The position numbers were made by a program, and so were the translations under genes. 64,000 bases of DNA from Proteles cristata cristata (lineage: Eukaryota > Chordata > Mammalia > Carnivora > Hyaenidae): assembly GCA_017311185.1 (NCBI GenBank), contig JAESUZ010002612.1:62001-126000 (forward strand). Reading direction: 5' to 3'. The notes below the pieces were generated by a model that had not been told where the DNA came from, did not search any database, and worked only from the letters and a program-made list of their open reading frames with translations. Below are positions 54,847 through 64,000 of the stretch, in pieces (within the stretch, counting starts at the first letter, position 1; every line of letters begins with the position of its first letter).

Positions 54847-55539
54847 CAAAAAGAATATTTCTGATTGTGGAGAGTTTGATCCAGGGAGTAAGAATTATGA
54901 CTGAGCCTGTATCTCCTGCCCCAACTTAGCTCCAGAATTTTCAGTGAGGCTTCCATCCATCCCTAGACAGAAGTCTGCAGTCACTTTAGGACTTAGAATG
55001 TCTGATAAAAAGGGCATTTCTCCTCATCATGCTGGTAAGTTCCCTAGAAACACACAGATTGGTCTAGCCTGGGTTGTGTGCTCCTCACTGAAATAGCACA
55101 ATGACCGGAGAAATGAAGAACTCTTACTGGAGCTCCCTGGGACTAGCTGGAGCTCACAGCCTCACCCACATGATATGGGCAGAGCAGGGATTATCCTGCG
55201 GGTCAGGAACAATCACCAGATGAGGAGAGGTGGAGCAGACCAAAAATATTCCAAAGCAGAAAGATGTAATCATTGCTAATATTGCACTGGTCAGTAGCTA
55301 ATCACTTGTGTTCTCTAATTAAATTTTCATGTGGACACTTACATGATTCACTTTAAAATAAAACCACCGATCAATTTAACTCCAAAGGAACCCAAGGGAA
55401 AGACTCCTTAAGTAAATATGTGCAACACTATTTAGTTCCCCAAAGGAAATCTTACACTACATTAGTAGTAACCTAGTCACAGTGAGCAAAAATCACACCC
55501 TATATCCTCATACATTTCAGCTCAAGAAATTGGCCTGGG

Positions 55540-55973
55540 TATCAGTTTCCCAGAGTTGCAGTAACAGGGTCCCACAGGCTGGTCAGCTTAAACACAGGCA
55601 TTTACGGTCTCCCAGTTCTGGGGGCTAAAAGTCTGAGACCAAGGTGTTGGTAAGGGCTGGAGGTGGGGGTGAGAGCATCCATTCCATGCACCTCTCCAGG
55701 CTTCAGGCAATCTTATGTCTGTCGGATTGTAGAGGGTTCTCCCTGATCTATGCCTTTATCCCCACTGGTCTTCACCTTGTATGTGTCTCTGTGTCCAAAT
55801 TTCCTCTTGCTCTAAGGAAACCAGTTATATTTAATTAGGGTCCACTCTGATGACCTTATTTTAACTTGATTACCTCTGTAAAAATCTTATTTTTAAAAAA
55901 GTTACACTCTGAGGTCCTGGGGCTTAGTACCTCAATATATCATTTTCAGGGGGACTCAGTTCAACTCACAGCA
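55540..55973 (-). mobile_element. MLT1-type MaLR solo LTR
   Basis: Reversed MLT1: tatcagtttcccagagttgc, agtaacagggtcccacaggc, ccagttctgggggctaaaag, tctgagaccaaggtgttggt, ccaaatttcctcttgctcta, and tgattacctctgtaaaaatc. Diverged but continuous. Confidence 0.85.
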
Positions 55974-57010
55974 GCCTGATTTCATAACAGGTACTGAAAA
56001 TCCAGTTGGTACTCACCAAAACTCACATCTTATAGTAACATCTTAGCTAAGACCATTATTCCCTTTCGGAACACTTCCGCTATTGTTCAGCCCCTCCATG
56101 AAAGCAAAACTAATACTTCCTCCAATATTACAACAATATGATTTCCACAGTTGCGTATTTCTAACTTATCTTTTTATATAAGAAGTTCCATCACATTTTC
56201 CTCTATCCACGAGAACTAGGAATGACCAGACACCATTCCAAACCTAAACGAAAGAACCATTACCTCTGTCAGAGACCAGCTAATAGTCATCATTATCAGA
56301 AAAAGTAATTTTTAAAATCCTGTCATTAACAGCAAAATTGTCAGGCATTTAATCAAGTATCACCAAATACTTGGAGGAAAATCTAGAATGGTAGAAAATT
56401 TTATCAGCACAAAGAGTCTTGAAGCACTAATTGGCTTGGAGGAAATAAATATAAAGCAAAGCTTACACATTATTTTTTCAAGATTTTTAAAGTTACATTT
56501 TTCTGTTGTCAGCAAAAATAGAGATTTCTTTCATAAATGGAAAAAGAAACCTATAATCTGTCACTAGTTCACTGATATAATTGGATCTTTACTGGTGCAC
56601 AGTTTTGAAAATGGAGGTCAAAGTCGCATCTATTAACTGTTAAATTTTGGACCTGTGTATGGTTTCTTCTTTATTAAACTGTTAAATCTCTTGGTTATGG
56701 ATCACATCTGTGAATTATTGATTAGCCCTAAATTAAACTTGACTTTTTAGGGAAAAAACCAAGAATTCAAATCCATAGAGGCTCAAACTATAACTTTCAG
56801 TCTTAATTTTCCCAGCCATACCATGAGAATGTTCCTATTTACCTTAGTAACAGAGTAAGTTTCAATTTTCAAACTATTAAAAGCTATCTTCCTTCCTCAT
56901 CAAAGTAGCAAGTGCTTTCCAAGTAAAAAGAAAGACTAACTACAATATTTACATATCACCAAAAATATATAGAATACTAGTTTATTAGAATTCAAATTCA
57001 AAATTCTTTT
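55974..57010. other. AT-rich unassigned sequence
   Basis: About 1 kb of AT-rich DNA with no named repeat or exon. Confidence 0.4.
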
Positions 57011-57023
57011 CTCTGTTGCCCTT

Positions 57024-57200
57024 CTTTTTAAGTTTCTTTATCTTTGAGAGAGAGATACACACAAGTGTGCAAGTGGGGAGAGGGCAGAGAGAGGGAAAGA
57101 GAGAGAATCCCAATGCGGGGCTCAAACTCACGAATCGTGAGATCATAACCTGAGCCAAAATCAAGAGTTGGCTGCTTAACTGAGCCACCCAGGTGCCCCC
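57024..57200 (-). mobile_element. SINEC, antisense, with internal deletion
   Basis: Tail and GA body present. The usual gctccaggctctgagctgtc segment is missing (agagaatcccaatgcggggc joins directly), so it is about 40 bases short. The flanks ctctgttgccctt and ctctcttgccttt are a diverged target duplication. An older or variant subfamily. Confidence 0.9.
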
Positions 57201-57399
57201 TCTCTTGCCTTTTTATTAGCCAAATAGGGATGGAGAAAAAAAGACAAACCATATTCACTATTATTGTAAATTTCTTTAGGTATGATAACTGCATTGTGGT
57301 TATGGAAGCCAGTGCCCTTATTTTAAGAAGGTGCTTATGCAGCACTTAGGAAGGAAATGTCCAGATATTAGCAACTTACTTTCAAGTGCTTCACCAAAA

Positions 57400-57521
57400 C
57401 CATTCATATATGTGTGTGTGTGTGTGTGTGTGTATAGTAAATCTTGTATATTTATATATGTATGTATCTTGTATATTTATATATATGTTTATATAAATCT
57501 ATGTGTGTATGTATATATATA
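57400..57521. repeat. GT/TA compound microsatellite
   Basis: (GT)n at about 57411-57433, then TATATG/TATATT variants leading to TATATATATA. It ends at the TA where a Tigger element is inserted. Confidence 0.9.
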
Positions 57522-58404
57522 TAGTAAAACCTTGGTTTGTGAGTATAATTCATTCTGGAAACACGCTTGTAATCCAAAGCACTTGTATTCCAAAGTGAAT
57601 TTCCCAGAGAGAAATAATGGAAACTCAGATGATTCATTCCAAAAGCCAAAAATATTCACATAAAAATGATTGCGATACTGTAATATAATACAAAATGATA
57701 AAGAAAATACAAAATGTAAAGCAAAATAAACAAATTAACCTGCACTCACCTTTGAAAACCTTCGTGGCTGGTGTGAAGGAGACAAGAGAGAGGAGGCTTA
57801 TTGTGTAGGACGTCTTTCACTATCACTAACGGAATCTCTGCTGTCTGTTGGAATCTTCTGCATGGGGGTCATTGGATACACTCGCACAGAGGTTGACTCC
57901 AGTACAGTATTAATAAACTCCTGTCATACACTGTATTTAATGGAACTGCAATCAGGCAGCAGAGGAAAGGGTCTTCATCTGCAGGCAGCCTGACCTAGAA
58001 CGAAGCAGAGCCTTCCTAAGCTCACTCTTGTCTGGAAAAGGAAAGGGCTGCCCGTAGGTGCTTGGAAGTGACAAAAAATACACCAGTGTCAGTTGTGGGC
58101 ACCTTCCAGTCACTGCACAATCACGGGTTTCTACCAAACAGGTGGCGTGAGACTGAGCATCCGAGCATGGGACAGGATCACCCACAATCCCTAAGCGTGC
58201 CTGCCTATGCGAGAGAGAGAGAGAGAGAGAACCATTGGCTGAACTGTGATCATTTGACGTTTGGCAACATCACACGATGTTGCAAGACATTGCTCGTTTA
58301 TCAAGTTATTTACGTATTTATATTTATTTAACATTTATTAGAAATGTTTGCTCGTCTTGCAGAACACTCGCAGAACAAGTTACTCCCAATCCAAGGTTTT
58401 ACTC
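57522..58404 (+). mobile_element. Non-autonomous Tigger-type (TcMar) DNA transposon
   Basis: 883 bp with terminal inverted repeats. The left end tagtaaaaccttggtttg matches the reverse of the right end at 21 of the outer 24 positions, with weaker similarity further in. A TA dinucleotide flanks both ends (57520-57521, 58405-58406), as expected for the Tc1/mariner superfamily. No transposase frame is present. It resembles the carnivore Tigger1a group from memory of that consensus. An internal GA run lies at 58211-58231. Orientation is arbitrary. Confidence 0.87.
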
Positions 58405-58696
58405 TATATATGTAATTGTATATTATATGTGCAGAATATTAGTGATTGTTGAGCTTAGAATGTACATCTTATGTACTATTCTTCCTACTTTTCTATATAT
58501 TTGAAAAGATTTTAAATAAAATGTTGCAAAAGAAAGGGGACGGCAAAGATAGGGAAAGTTTTCTTCCTCTGGTGAATTTGTCACTTAACCCTTGTCCTCC
58601 GCCTGCGGCATCCAAGTTTCAACTCACTGCTCCCCTACACACCACCCCAAAAGAACATAGTTAAGGCTCAAGGCCCTTTAAAAACTTACCGAAGAG

Positions 58697-58914
58697 GAGC
58701 GTCTGGGTGGCTCAGTCGGGTAAGCGTCCGACTTCGGCTCAGGTCATGATCTTATGGTTTGTGGGTTCGAGCCCTGCGTCAGGCTCTGTGCTGACAGCTT
58801 GGAGCCTGGAGCCTGCTTCAGATTCTGTGTCTCCCTCTCTCTGCCCCTCCCCCACTCGTGCTCTGTCTCTGTCTCTCGAAATAAATAAACATTAAAAAAT
58901 TACAAATAAATAAT
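58697..58914 (+). mobile_element. SINEC
   Basis: Full length (gagcgtctgggtggctcagt to cgaaataaataaacattaaa). The flanks ttaccgaagag and ttattgaagag form a diverged duplication. Confidence 0.95.
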
Positions 58915-58959
58915 TATTGAAGAGTAAAAAAAATTACACTTATAAATTATTGTATTCTT

Positions 58960-59178
58960 TTGTTTTTTTTTTAAATTTTTAATGTTTATTTATTTTTGAA
59001 GGAGAGAGAGACAGAGCATGACCAGGGGAGGGGCAGAGAGAGAGGGAGAAACAGAATCCAAGGCAGGCTCCAGGCTCTGAGCTGTCAGCGCAGAACCTGA
59101 CATGGTGGCTGGAACTCACAAATCACCAGATCATGACCTGAGCTGAAGTCGGACTGACTGAGCCACCCAGGTGGCCCA
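58960..59178 (-). mobile_element. SINEC, antisense, facing the previous copy
   Basis: T-rich tail, body, and head ending gactgagccacccaggtggc. The target repeat aaattattgtattctt (from 58944) and aaattactgttttctt (59180-59195) has two mismatches. With the SINE about 50 bases upstream it forms a tail-to-tail inverted pair. Confidence 0.95.
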
Positions 59179-59189
59179 CAAATTACTGT

Positions 59190-59290
59190 TTTCTTAATGG
59201 AGTGTTTTGAGGGTTAAATGAGCTCATTTGAGTAAGGTGCTTATGACAGTACCTGGCACAAATTCAGTGCTCAATGCAAGTTTGGTATCA
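59190..59290 (+). mobile_element. MIR 3' fragment
   Basis: Sense MIR end: tgagggttaaatgagctcat, then cagtacctggcacaaattca, gtgctcaatgcaag. Confidence 0.75.
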
Positions 59291-59508
59291 TGACTGTTAC
59301 CTAAAAATACAGTGCCCACTGATTGCCTGGTGCTGGTGGCTAAGTACCGTGAATACTGTTTCGCTTGGAAACTGTAAGCATTGGTAGGAGAAAAGATTCC
59401 CACTGGCTGTGCAGGACAGGGGAGGTAAGACAGGTGGCATTGCGGCTTCCCCATGCAAGGAGGTTAGAATTCAGAGATGCTGAAGGACACAAACATTCAG
59501 ACATGCAG

Positions 59509-59512
<4 letters not shown>

Positions 59513-59561
<49 letters not shown>

Positions 59562-59562
59562 G
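59513..59562 (+). repeat. (CA)n microsatellite
   Basis: CA run of about 50 bases interrupted once (caaaca), then a short CAGA run. Confidence 0.97.
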
Positions 59563-59592
59563 ACAGACATGTACACAATCAGTAATTCAAGA

Positions 59593-59660
59593 AAAGAAGG
59601 GAAGGAAGGGAAGAGAAGGAAGAAAGAAGGGAGAAAAAAGAAAGAAAAGATAAAAGAAAT
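59593..59660 (+). repeat. Polypurine GGAA/GAAA tract
   Basis: About 68 bases of A and G in irregular GGAA, GAAA and GGGA units. No SINE immediately upstream, unlike the 45401 tract. Confidence 0.9.
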
Positions 59661-59682
59661 TTTCTATTAAAATGTGAGTCTT

Positions 59683-59835
59683 TGGGGAGCCTGGGTGGCT
59701 CAGTTGGTTAAGCATCTGACTTTGGCTCCCGCCATGATTTCACTGTTTGGGAGTTCTGACCCCGCATCAGTGTGTGGAGCCTGCCATGGATTCCCATTCA
59801 CTCTCTCTCTCTGCCCCTCCCCCCAATAAATAAAT
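59683..59835 (+). mobile_element. SINEC, internally shortened
   Basis: Head ggggagcctgggtggctcag is intact, but the body is short (catcagtgtgtggagcctgc). The flanks aaaatgtgagtctt (59669-59682) and aaaatgtgagtgtt (59836-59849) show it inserted as one piece. Confidence 0.94.
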
Positions 59836-60069
59836 AAAATGTGAGTGTTACTTGGCCCTACCTTGACCACAGCCTAAAGTGGCATGAAGTACAGTCACTG
59901 TGGTAAATCATACTTGTGACGGTTAAGCAAGGATACTGTGAGCCAGAAAAACTACTCCTTACAATTGTTTGTTAACTTCAGTCATTCCTAACATCTATCT
60001 TTCTTTACAGATGAAACTATAAAATTTCTCTGCAAAACTTTAAGAAGTTAAAAGCATGTGATGTGTAAG

Positions 60070-60162
60070 CCAAGCCCAACGCAGGACTTGAACCCACGAA
60101 CCGTGAGATCATGACCTGAGCCGAAGATGGACGCTCAACTGACTGAGCCACCCAGGCACCCC
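60070..60162 (-). mobile_element. Head-only SINEC fragment, antisense
   Basis: Just the tRNA-like half: gcaggacttgaacccacgaa, ccgtgagatcatgacctgag, and tgagccacccaggcaccc. The CT body and A-tail are absent. The outer end runs into a C-run and T-run. Either a truncated copy or a tRNA-like relic. The SINE-specific spacing favours the former. Confidence 0.88.
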
Positions 60163-60479
60163 CCCCCCTTTTTTTAAATATAAACTTATATTTTTAAAAA
60201 ATGTCAAACCAGTAGCTTAACATTGTATTAAACAAAACAGGACTACGTTGTTACAATTAACATGTTTGGTGCGGTACAATGTAAGAAGTGATTCTCCAAA
60301 TATTGTCTGTGTCGATCAGACATCTTATGGGACAGTCAGGGTGTGAGCCCCCTTGCATGATTCTGCCTTCTGTCCTGTTCCATGGGGAATTGAGGGAAAT
60401 TCAGCAAGTGCCTTTTTGGGGCTATAGTCTCTAAACTTCTAATTTGAACATCTGGAGCATGATTATAATCCAGTCAGGA

Positions 60480-60660
60480 GATGGATTCCATCTGTGAGCT
60501 ATATTAGCTCAATAACCTTGTGCGAAACTTTTAACATTTCTGAACCTCAATTTTCTCATCTTTATTTACCACCCAGATTATGATGTTGATTGAAAAAAGT
60601 ATATGAAAGCACTTCATGAATTTTAATGCACTGTACGAATGTTATTCATATTCTTCTAAG
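60480..60660 (+). mobile_element. MIR relic
   Basis: Sense MIR: tagctcaataaccttgtgcg, aacatttctgaacctcaatt, ttctcatctttatttacc. The 3' side is diverged. Confidence 0.7.
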
Positions 60661-60764
60661 TGACCAGCCTAAATAACCACGTTCTAAAGAACTGATAGGG
60701 CAAAACTTAATACAGAGCGATTAAGAATTTCACTCTCCAAGTCAGTGTGTAATAGAGTCCACCG

Positions 60765-60910
60765 CTATGCAGTACTAACTATAGACTAGGTGCTGTTTCC
60801 AGATTTTTCATGTATGATCTCAATTTAACCTTCAGAATAGTTCCAGGAGTTGAGGGTTATGATTATTCCCATTTTGCAAATAAAGAGCCATGCATCTTGG
60901 AGATCACCAG
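60765..60910 (-). mobile_element. MIR relic
   Basis: Antisense MIR: actataga-type start, tgtatgatctcaatttaacc, ttcagaatagttccaggag, ttattcccattttgcaaata. Less than 150 bp from a sense MIR, as an inverted pair of old copies. Confidence 0.7.
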
Positions 60911-62344
60911 CCAGCCTTCCAGCTCAAGTGTTTGGGGAGTCCAGTCCCCTGCTGGACCTCCTTTAACATTTGTATTCTCTGGTTATGCACGTGGATTTAT
61001 AATAATACAATTCATCTTACTAGACCTGTATCTCACGGAGTTACGTCACCAACCACGTCAGATGTGTGGGCAACAAACATTGGTCATGGTAACCACGGTG
61101 GTTGTGTGGCTATTTGCTACACCGCACTGCATTGACAAGAGATAACTGCTGTAGTGGGGCATTCCAACATGCAGCCAAAGGGGAGAATCACTGCCTGGCT
61201 CATCCAGAGTACCCTAAACACAGCCTTCTCTGCCCCAAACACACCAGCTTAGTTTGTATCCCACCACCAATGCAACGTGTCCATCCACATTCCAAGTTCT
61301 GGATCTCAAAATCACTCTCTCTGGAAGTATCTCCCTGGATGGCCTCCATCTCTGCCTCCCAGAGCAACTTTAATGCTTCTCTTCTGTGCTCACAAGGCTC
61401 CAGACACTGCTCACAGTTAGCACTGCTCCCAATTCACTGGGTAGCAGATGGAGAAAGCTTTATTCTCAGGAGGTGGTAGAACTGAGAGCCTGGCTTAGTC
61501 ACAAAAGAACTCTGCTAAGCCAAGGGGCTGGGTAATCAAGAAAAGCAAAAAACAAAACAAAGCAGAAGCAAGGTTGGGGGGTGGTATTTGGTGAGGAAAT
61601 GTTGGAAATGACCACGCCTCATGTTTATAATTCTGCAGAAGAAGCATTTAGAAATGAACATGGTGGAAAGAAAGAAGAGGACGTGTCATCATCACTAATA
61701 TCCATCCCAAACAGAGCACTTTACAGTTTATTACACGACTTCTATGCACAAATTTCTCAATGAATATTTAAACGTAGTAATGGCTACCTCATTACCTCCG
61801 TCCTTCTCGATTAATTGGGGGAAAGTCCTACATGCTGATAAGTATTCTGTGCTTACATGCTAGCTAGATTCATTACTCTAGTCCAATGTCACATCTAAAT
61901 TAGATAATTTAAAATGACAGAATGTAGGATCATTTGTAAAAGAAATTGTCAACAGTACTAAAGTACCACCAACTCAGACCCATTAACAAAGCATATTATT
62001 GTAAAGGACATTTCCTGAGAGCTTGCTTTTATTTCTAGATAAGACCTGTTTGCAATTACCTTAGGATTTATATTTTTAAATGTCACTTCTAAAGTATTTG
62101 ATGATTAGCTCTTGAGTTTGAAATATACTTCTCATACTGAAATATTAATTGATACTACCTGTAAAGAAAATGCTTAATAAATAAAAGAGATGTGGGTTGA
62201 ATTCCAGTCTGAATGATTGTAAATTTTAAATTGAGAAGGTCTAAATAAATAAAGTATGTTTTCCATCAGAGCTTGTAACTTTCCAGAAATCATGATTTGA
62301 ATTATTAACATAAAATACATAAATGGAAAATTATGCTCTTGATA
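60911..62344. other. Unassigned sequence
   Basis: About 1.4 kb without a named repeat. Overlapping frames at 60810-61479 have no domain or splice evidence. AT-rich from 61750 onward. Confidence 0.4.
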
Positions 62345-62830
62345 TATTTTTATTTATGCCAGTAGGAGAATGTTGGAGATCCAAAATTTGGATCACATTT
62401 ACCAGAAAAACTCTGCACCTATGGTCTTCATAAAACCTATTCTAGAATGGTCAGATGAAACTATTGATAATCATCTACACAGGAAACCACCCAAATTCCC
62501 ATCATGTGTGGAATGGATGAATAAAGCTATTCAAGAATATTTGTCTAGTCTGTTAGTTGGTGACTCCATTACAAAGTATTATTTTGGGTATTATAATAAT
62601 AATAATAACACTGTAATAAAATAATGAAGCCCACACCAGGGAGTACTATGCAGCACTGAAAACAAATGTTCTACAGCTACATTCTACAGGATGGATGAGC
62701 TTCCCAAACATATTATGGATCAAGAGAAGCCAGACACAAGAGATTTCCATACACAAAGAATGAAAGCGTGCAAAGCTAATGTGTGCCCTTAGAGGTCAGG
62801 CCAGCTATTTCTCTTCAAGGGCGTGGTTTC
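62345..62830 (+). mobile_element. Old L1/HAL1-type 3' region, sense
   Basis: Sense LINE landmarks: cacaggaaaccacccaaatt, then ggagtactatgcagcactga, ttctacagctacattctaca, ggatggatgagcttcccaaa, agaagccagacacaagagat, and gtgcaaagctaatgtgtg. Includes an ATA-type run near 62595-62612. Confidence 0.7.
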
Positions 62831-63165
62831 TGAGAGAGAGCACAGGACAGGTTCCTACAGGCTAAAAACCATGTTTCTTGCCCAGGACCCCAAAGATAGG
62901 CATGTGCGCCATTGCTGACAGTTTATTGTGTATTTTTCCATATACAGGGTATATCTCAGGGAAAATTTTTTCTTTCTTTAATTGAAGTAAGAAACTAAGA
63001 CCCAGAGAAGAGGAGTGCAGAACATGCCACAGAAGAGGTTTGTGCACAGTCCACTCTCAGTTAAGTTGCTTTAGAACTCTGTCCGATAAAAACCAAATTC
63101 AAAATTAAACACTGTAAACAAAGCTAGGCGAGCTGGAGGATCCAACACACTTTAAAGCCCTGAAG
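62831..63165. other. Unassigned sequence
   Basis: A stretch near 62980-63060 (gtaagaaactaagacccaga) may be a reversed MIR. The rest is unrecognised. Confidence 0.35.
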
Positions 63166-63169
63166 AATG

Positions 63170-63297
63170 AGGGTCATCTGAGTGGCTCAGGCGGTTAAGT
63201 GCTGGCTCCTGATCTTGATTCAGGTCGTGAAATCACAGGTCATGAGTTTGAGCCCCTTGTCAGGCTCGATGCTGACAGCATGGAGCCTGCTTGGGAG

Positions 63298-63329
<32 letters not shown>

Positions 63330-63425
63330 CTCCCCCCCGCCCTGCTCCTTCCCTGCTTATGCTCTCTCTCTCTCTCTCTGTGTCTCTTTCAAAAATAAAA
63401 AATATTATTTTAAAAAAATTCTTTA
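63170..63425 (+). mobile_element. Older SINEC with long CT tract
   Basis: Diverged head (agggtcatctgagtggctca), body gctggctcctgatcttgatt resembling the 1129 copy, a long CT tract broken by CCCCCCCG, and an A/T-rich tail. No clear target duplication. An older subfamily. Confidence 0.92.
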
Positions 63426-63559
63426 AGAAAACACTAAAAAGTGATAATGGAGATCACTCACATGACTTTACCGAGTAAAATGCACAGACAGACCTGAAGA
63501 ACCCAAGTGTATGAGGAAACCACTTAGAATACAGTAACGCGCTTGAGGTCCTGGGAGGA

Positions 63560-63690
63560 GTTCTGCATTTGCAAATTGCATGACTCTGGGCAAATCATAA
63601 TTTCTCCAGTCCTTCATCTATCAAATGAGGCTAAAAAACCTACCACACAGCCTTGTTCTAAAGATCAAATGAGAGGAAATGTAAGATGTT
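63560..63690 (+). mobile_element. MIR relic
   Basis: Sense MIR: ttgcatgactctgggcaaat, cataatttctccagtccttc, atctatcaaatgaggctaaa, and agatcaaatgagagg. Confidence 0.8.
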
Positions 63691-64000
63691 TGGACCTACA
63701 CAAATGGAAATTCTCCATTTGGGTGCTTTTTTTTTTTTTTCTTTTTTCCAGCATCTTGTACAAACCAGCCACAAAAGTAATGCCGTGTCCGGCCACAGTG
63801 AAGCTGCTGTCTGAATACAGGGTTGCGTCTTTACACTTCAGGTCACAATTATCCATCCAGTGCAACCGGGATCAGAAATTGGAACTCTTGTTCATTATTC
63901 ATTTATTAAATTTTTGTCTAAAGGACAAGACTCAAGAATTCAAAACAGCACCATTTTAATTCAGAATTATCCTTCACAATCTTTCAAAAAAAAAAAGAGA
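63691..64000. other. Unassigned sequence to window end
   Basis: Contains a T-run (about 63727-63747) and an A-run at the edge. The 138-codon frame crossing 63543-63959 includes MIR and the T-run and is not a gene. Confidence 0.4.

Larger units (their letters stand above)
54450..54960. mobile_element. Ancient repeat, second copy, split by SINEs
   Basis: Shares aactcaaa...gctt and ttggctca with the 50900-51240 copy, in the same relative order. The SINE pair at 54570-54846 is inserted in it. Family unnamed. Confidence 0.45.

Noticed and set aside
60070..60162. A tRNA gene
   Set aside because: The box sequences are tRNA-like, but the spacing and wording match the SINE head found elsewhere in this window, and the acceptor stem cannot pair properly.
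61102..61479. A 125-codon plus-strand frame as a gene
   Set aside because: No recognisable domain. It overlaps two other frames and lies in unannotated sequence without splice or codon evidence.

Overview
This 64 kb window is nuclear, non-coding DNA from a carnivoran, most probably a felid. The strongest evidence is about 31 copies or fragments of a tRNA-Lys-derived SINE. Its plus-strand head reads GGGGCACCTGGGTGGCTCAG, it has a CT-rich middle, and it ends in AAATAAATAAACATTAAA. This is the SINEC (CAN-SINE) type characteristic of cats, not the dog form. Carnivore-type L1 3' ends and a Tigger-like DNA transposon fit the same assignment. I recognise no protein-coding exon, rRNA, tRNA, snRNA or CRISPR array. 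The longest open frames are chance frames over microsatellites or remnants of L1 ORF2.

Layout. 0.4-9.6 kb: dense repeats. It holds antisense L1 pieces of several ages, L2, MIR and SINEs, with two clear nests (a SINE inside an L1 fragment at 3.2-3.7 kb, and stacked L1-type elements at 6.0-7.9 kb) and a decayed TG-rich minisatellite. 9.6-12.3 kb: mostly unique. 12.3-13.1 kb: three SINEs, two sharing a target site. 13.1-24 kb: unique DNA with L2, MIR, MER5 and MaLR relics and a short L1 insertion with an 18-bp target duplication. 25-33 kb: SINE-free, with MER5, MER20, MIR and two small CpG-rich patches. 33-36.2 kb: sense-strand L1 composite split by a MaLR LTR, a TA array and SINEs. 36.8-43 kb: young SINEs, a CG/CA tract, a polypurine/G-rich tract and a CpG patch. 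43-48.7 kb: young SINEs and a GGAA tract grown from a SINE tail. 48.8-56 kb: four clear MLT1-type solo LTRs. 57-60 kb: a nearly complete non-autonomous Tigger with inverted ends, then more SINEs. 60-64 kb: MIR, old L1 and a SINE.

Function. There is no operon or pathway. The biology visible is transposon history: target-primed insertion of SINEs and L1 with 13-18 bp target duplications, cut-and-paste insertion at TA, and microsatellites growing from A-tails or from AT-rich L1 sequence. I found no undescribed system. The items most worth checking are the Tigger copy, a head-to-tail SINE pair carried in one target duplication, a target site present three times around two SINEs, and a young SINE subfamily whose copies may be polymorphic. 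Family names come from recognising consensus features by eye. Boundaries are approximate unless a target duplication fixes them.
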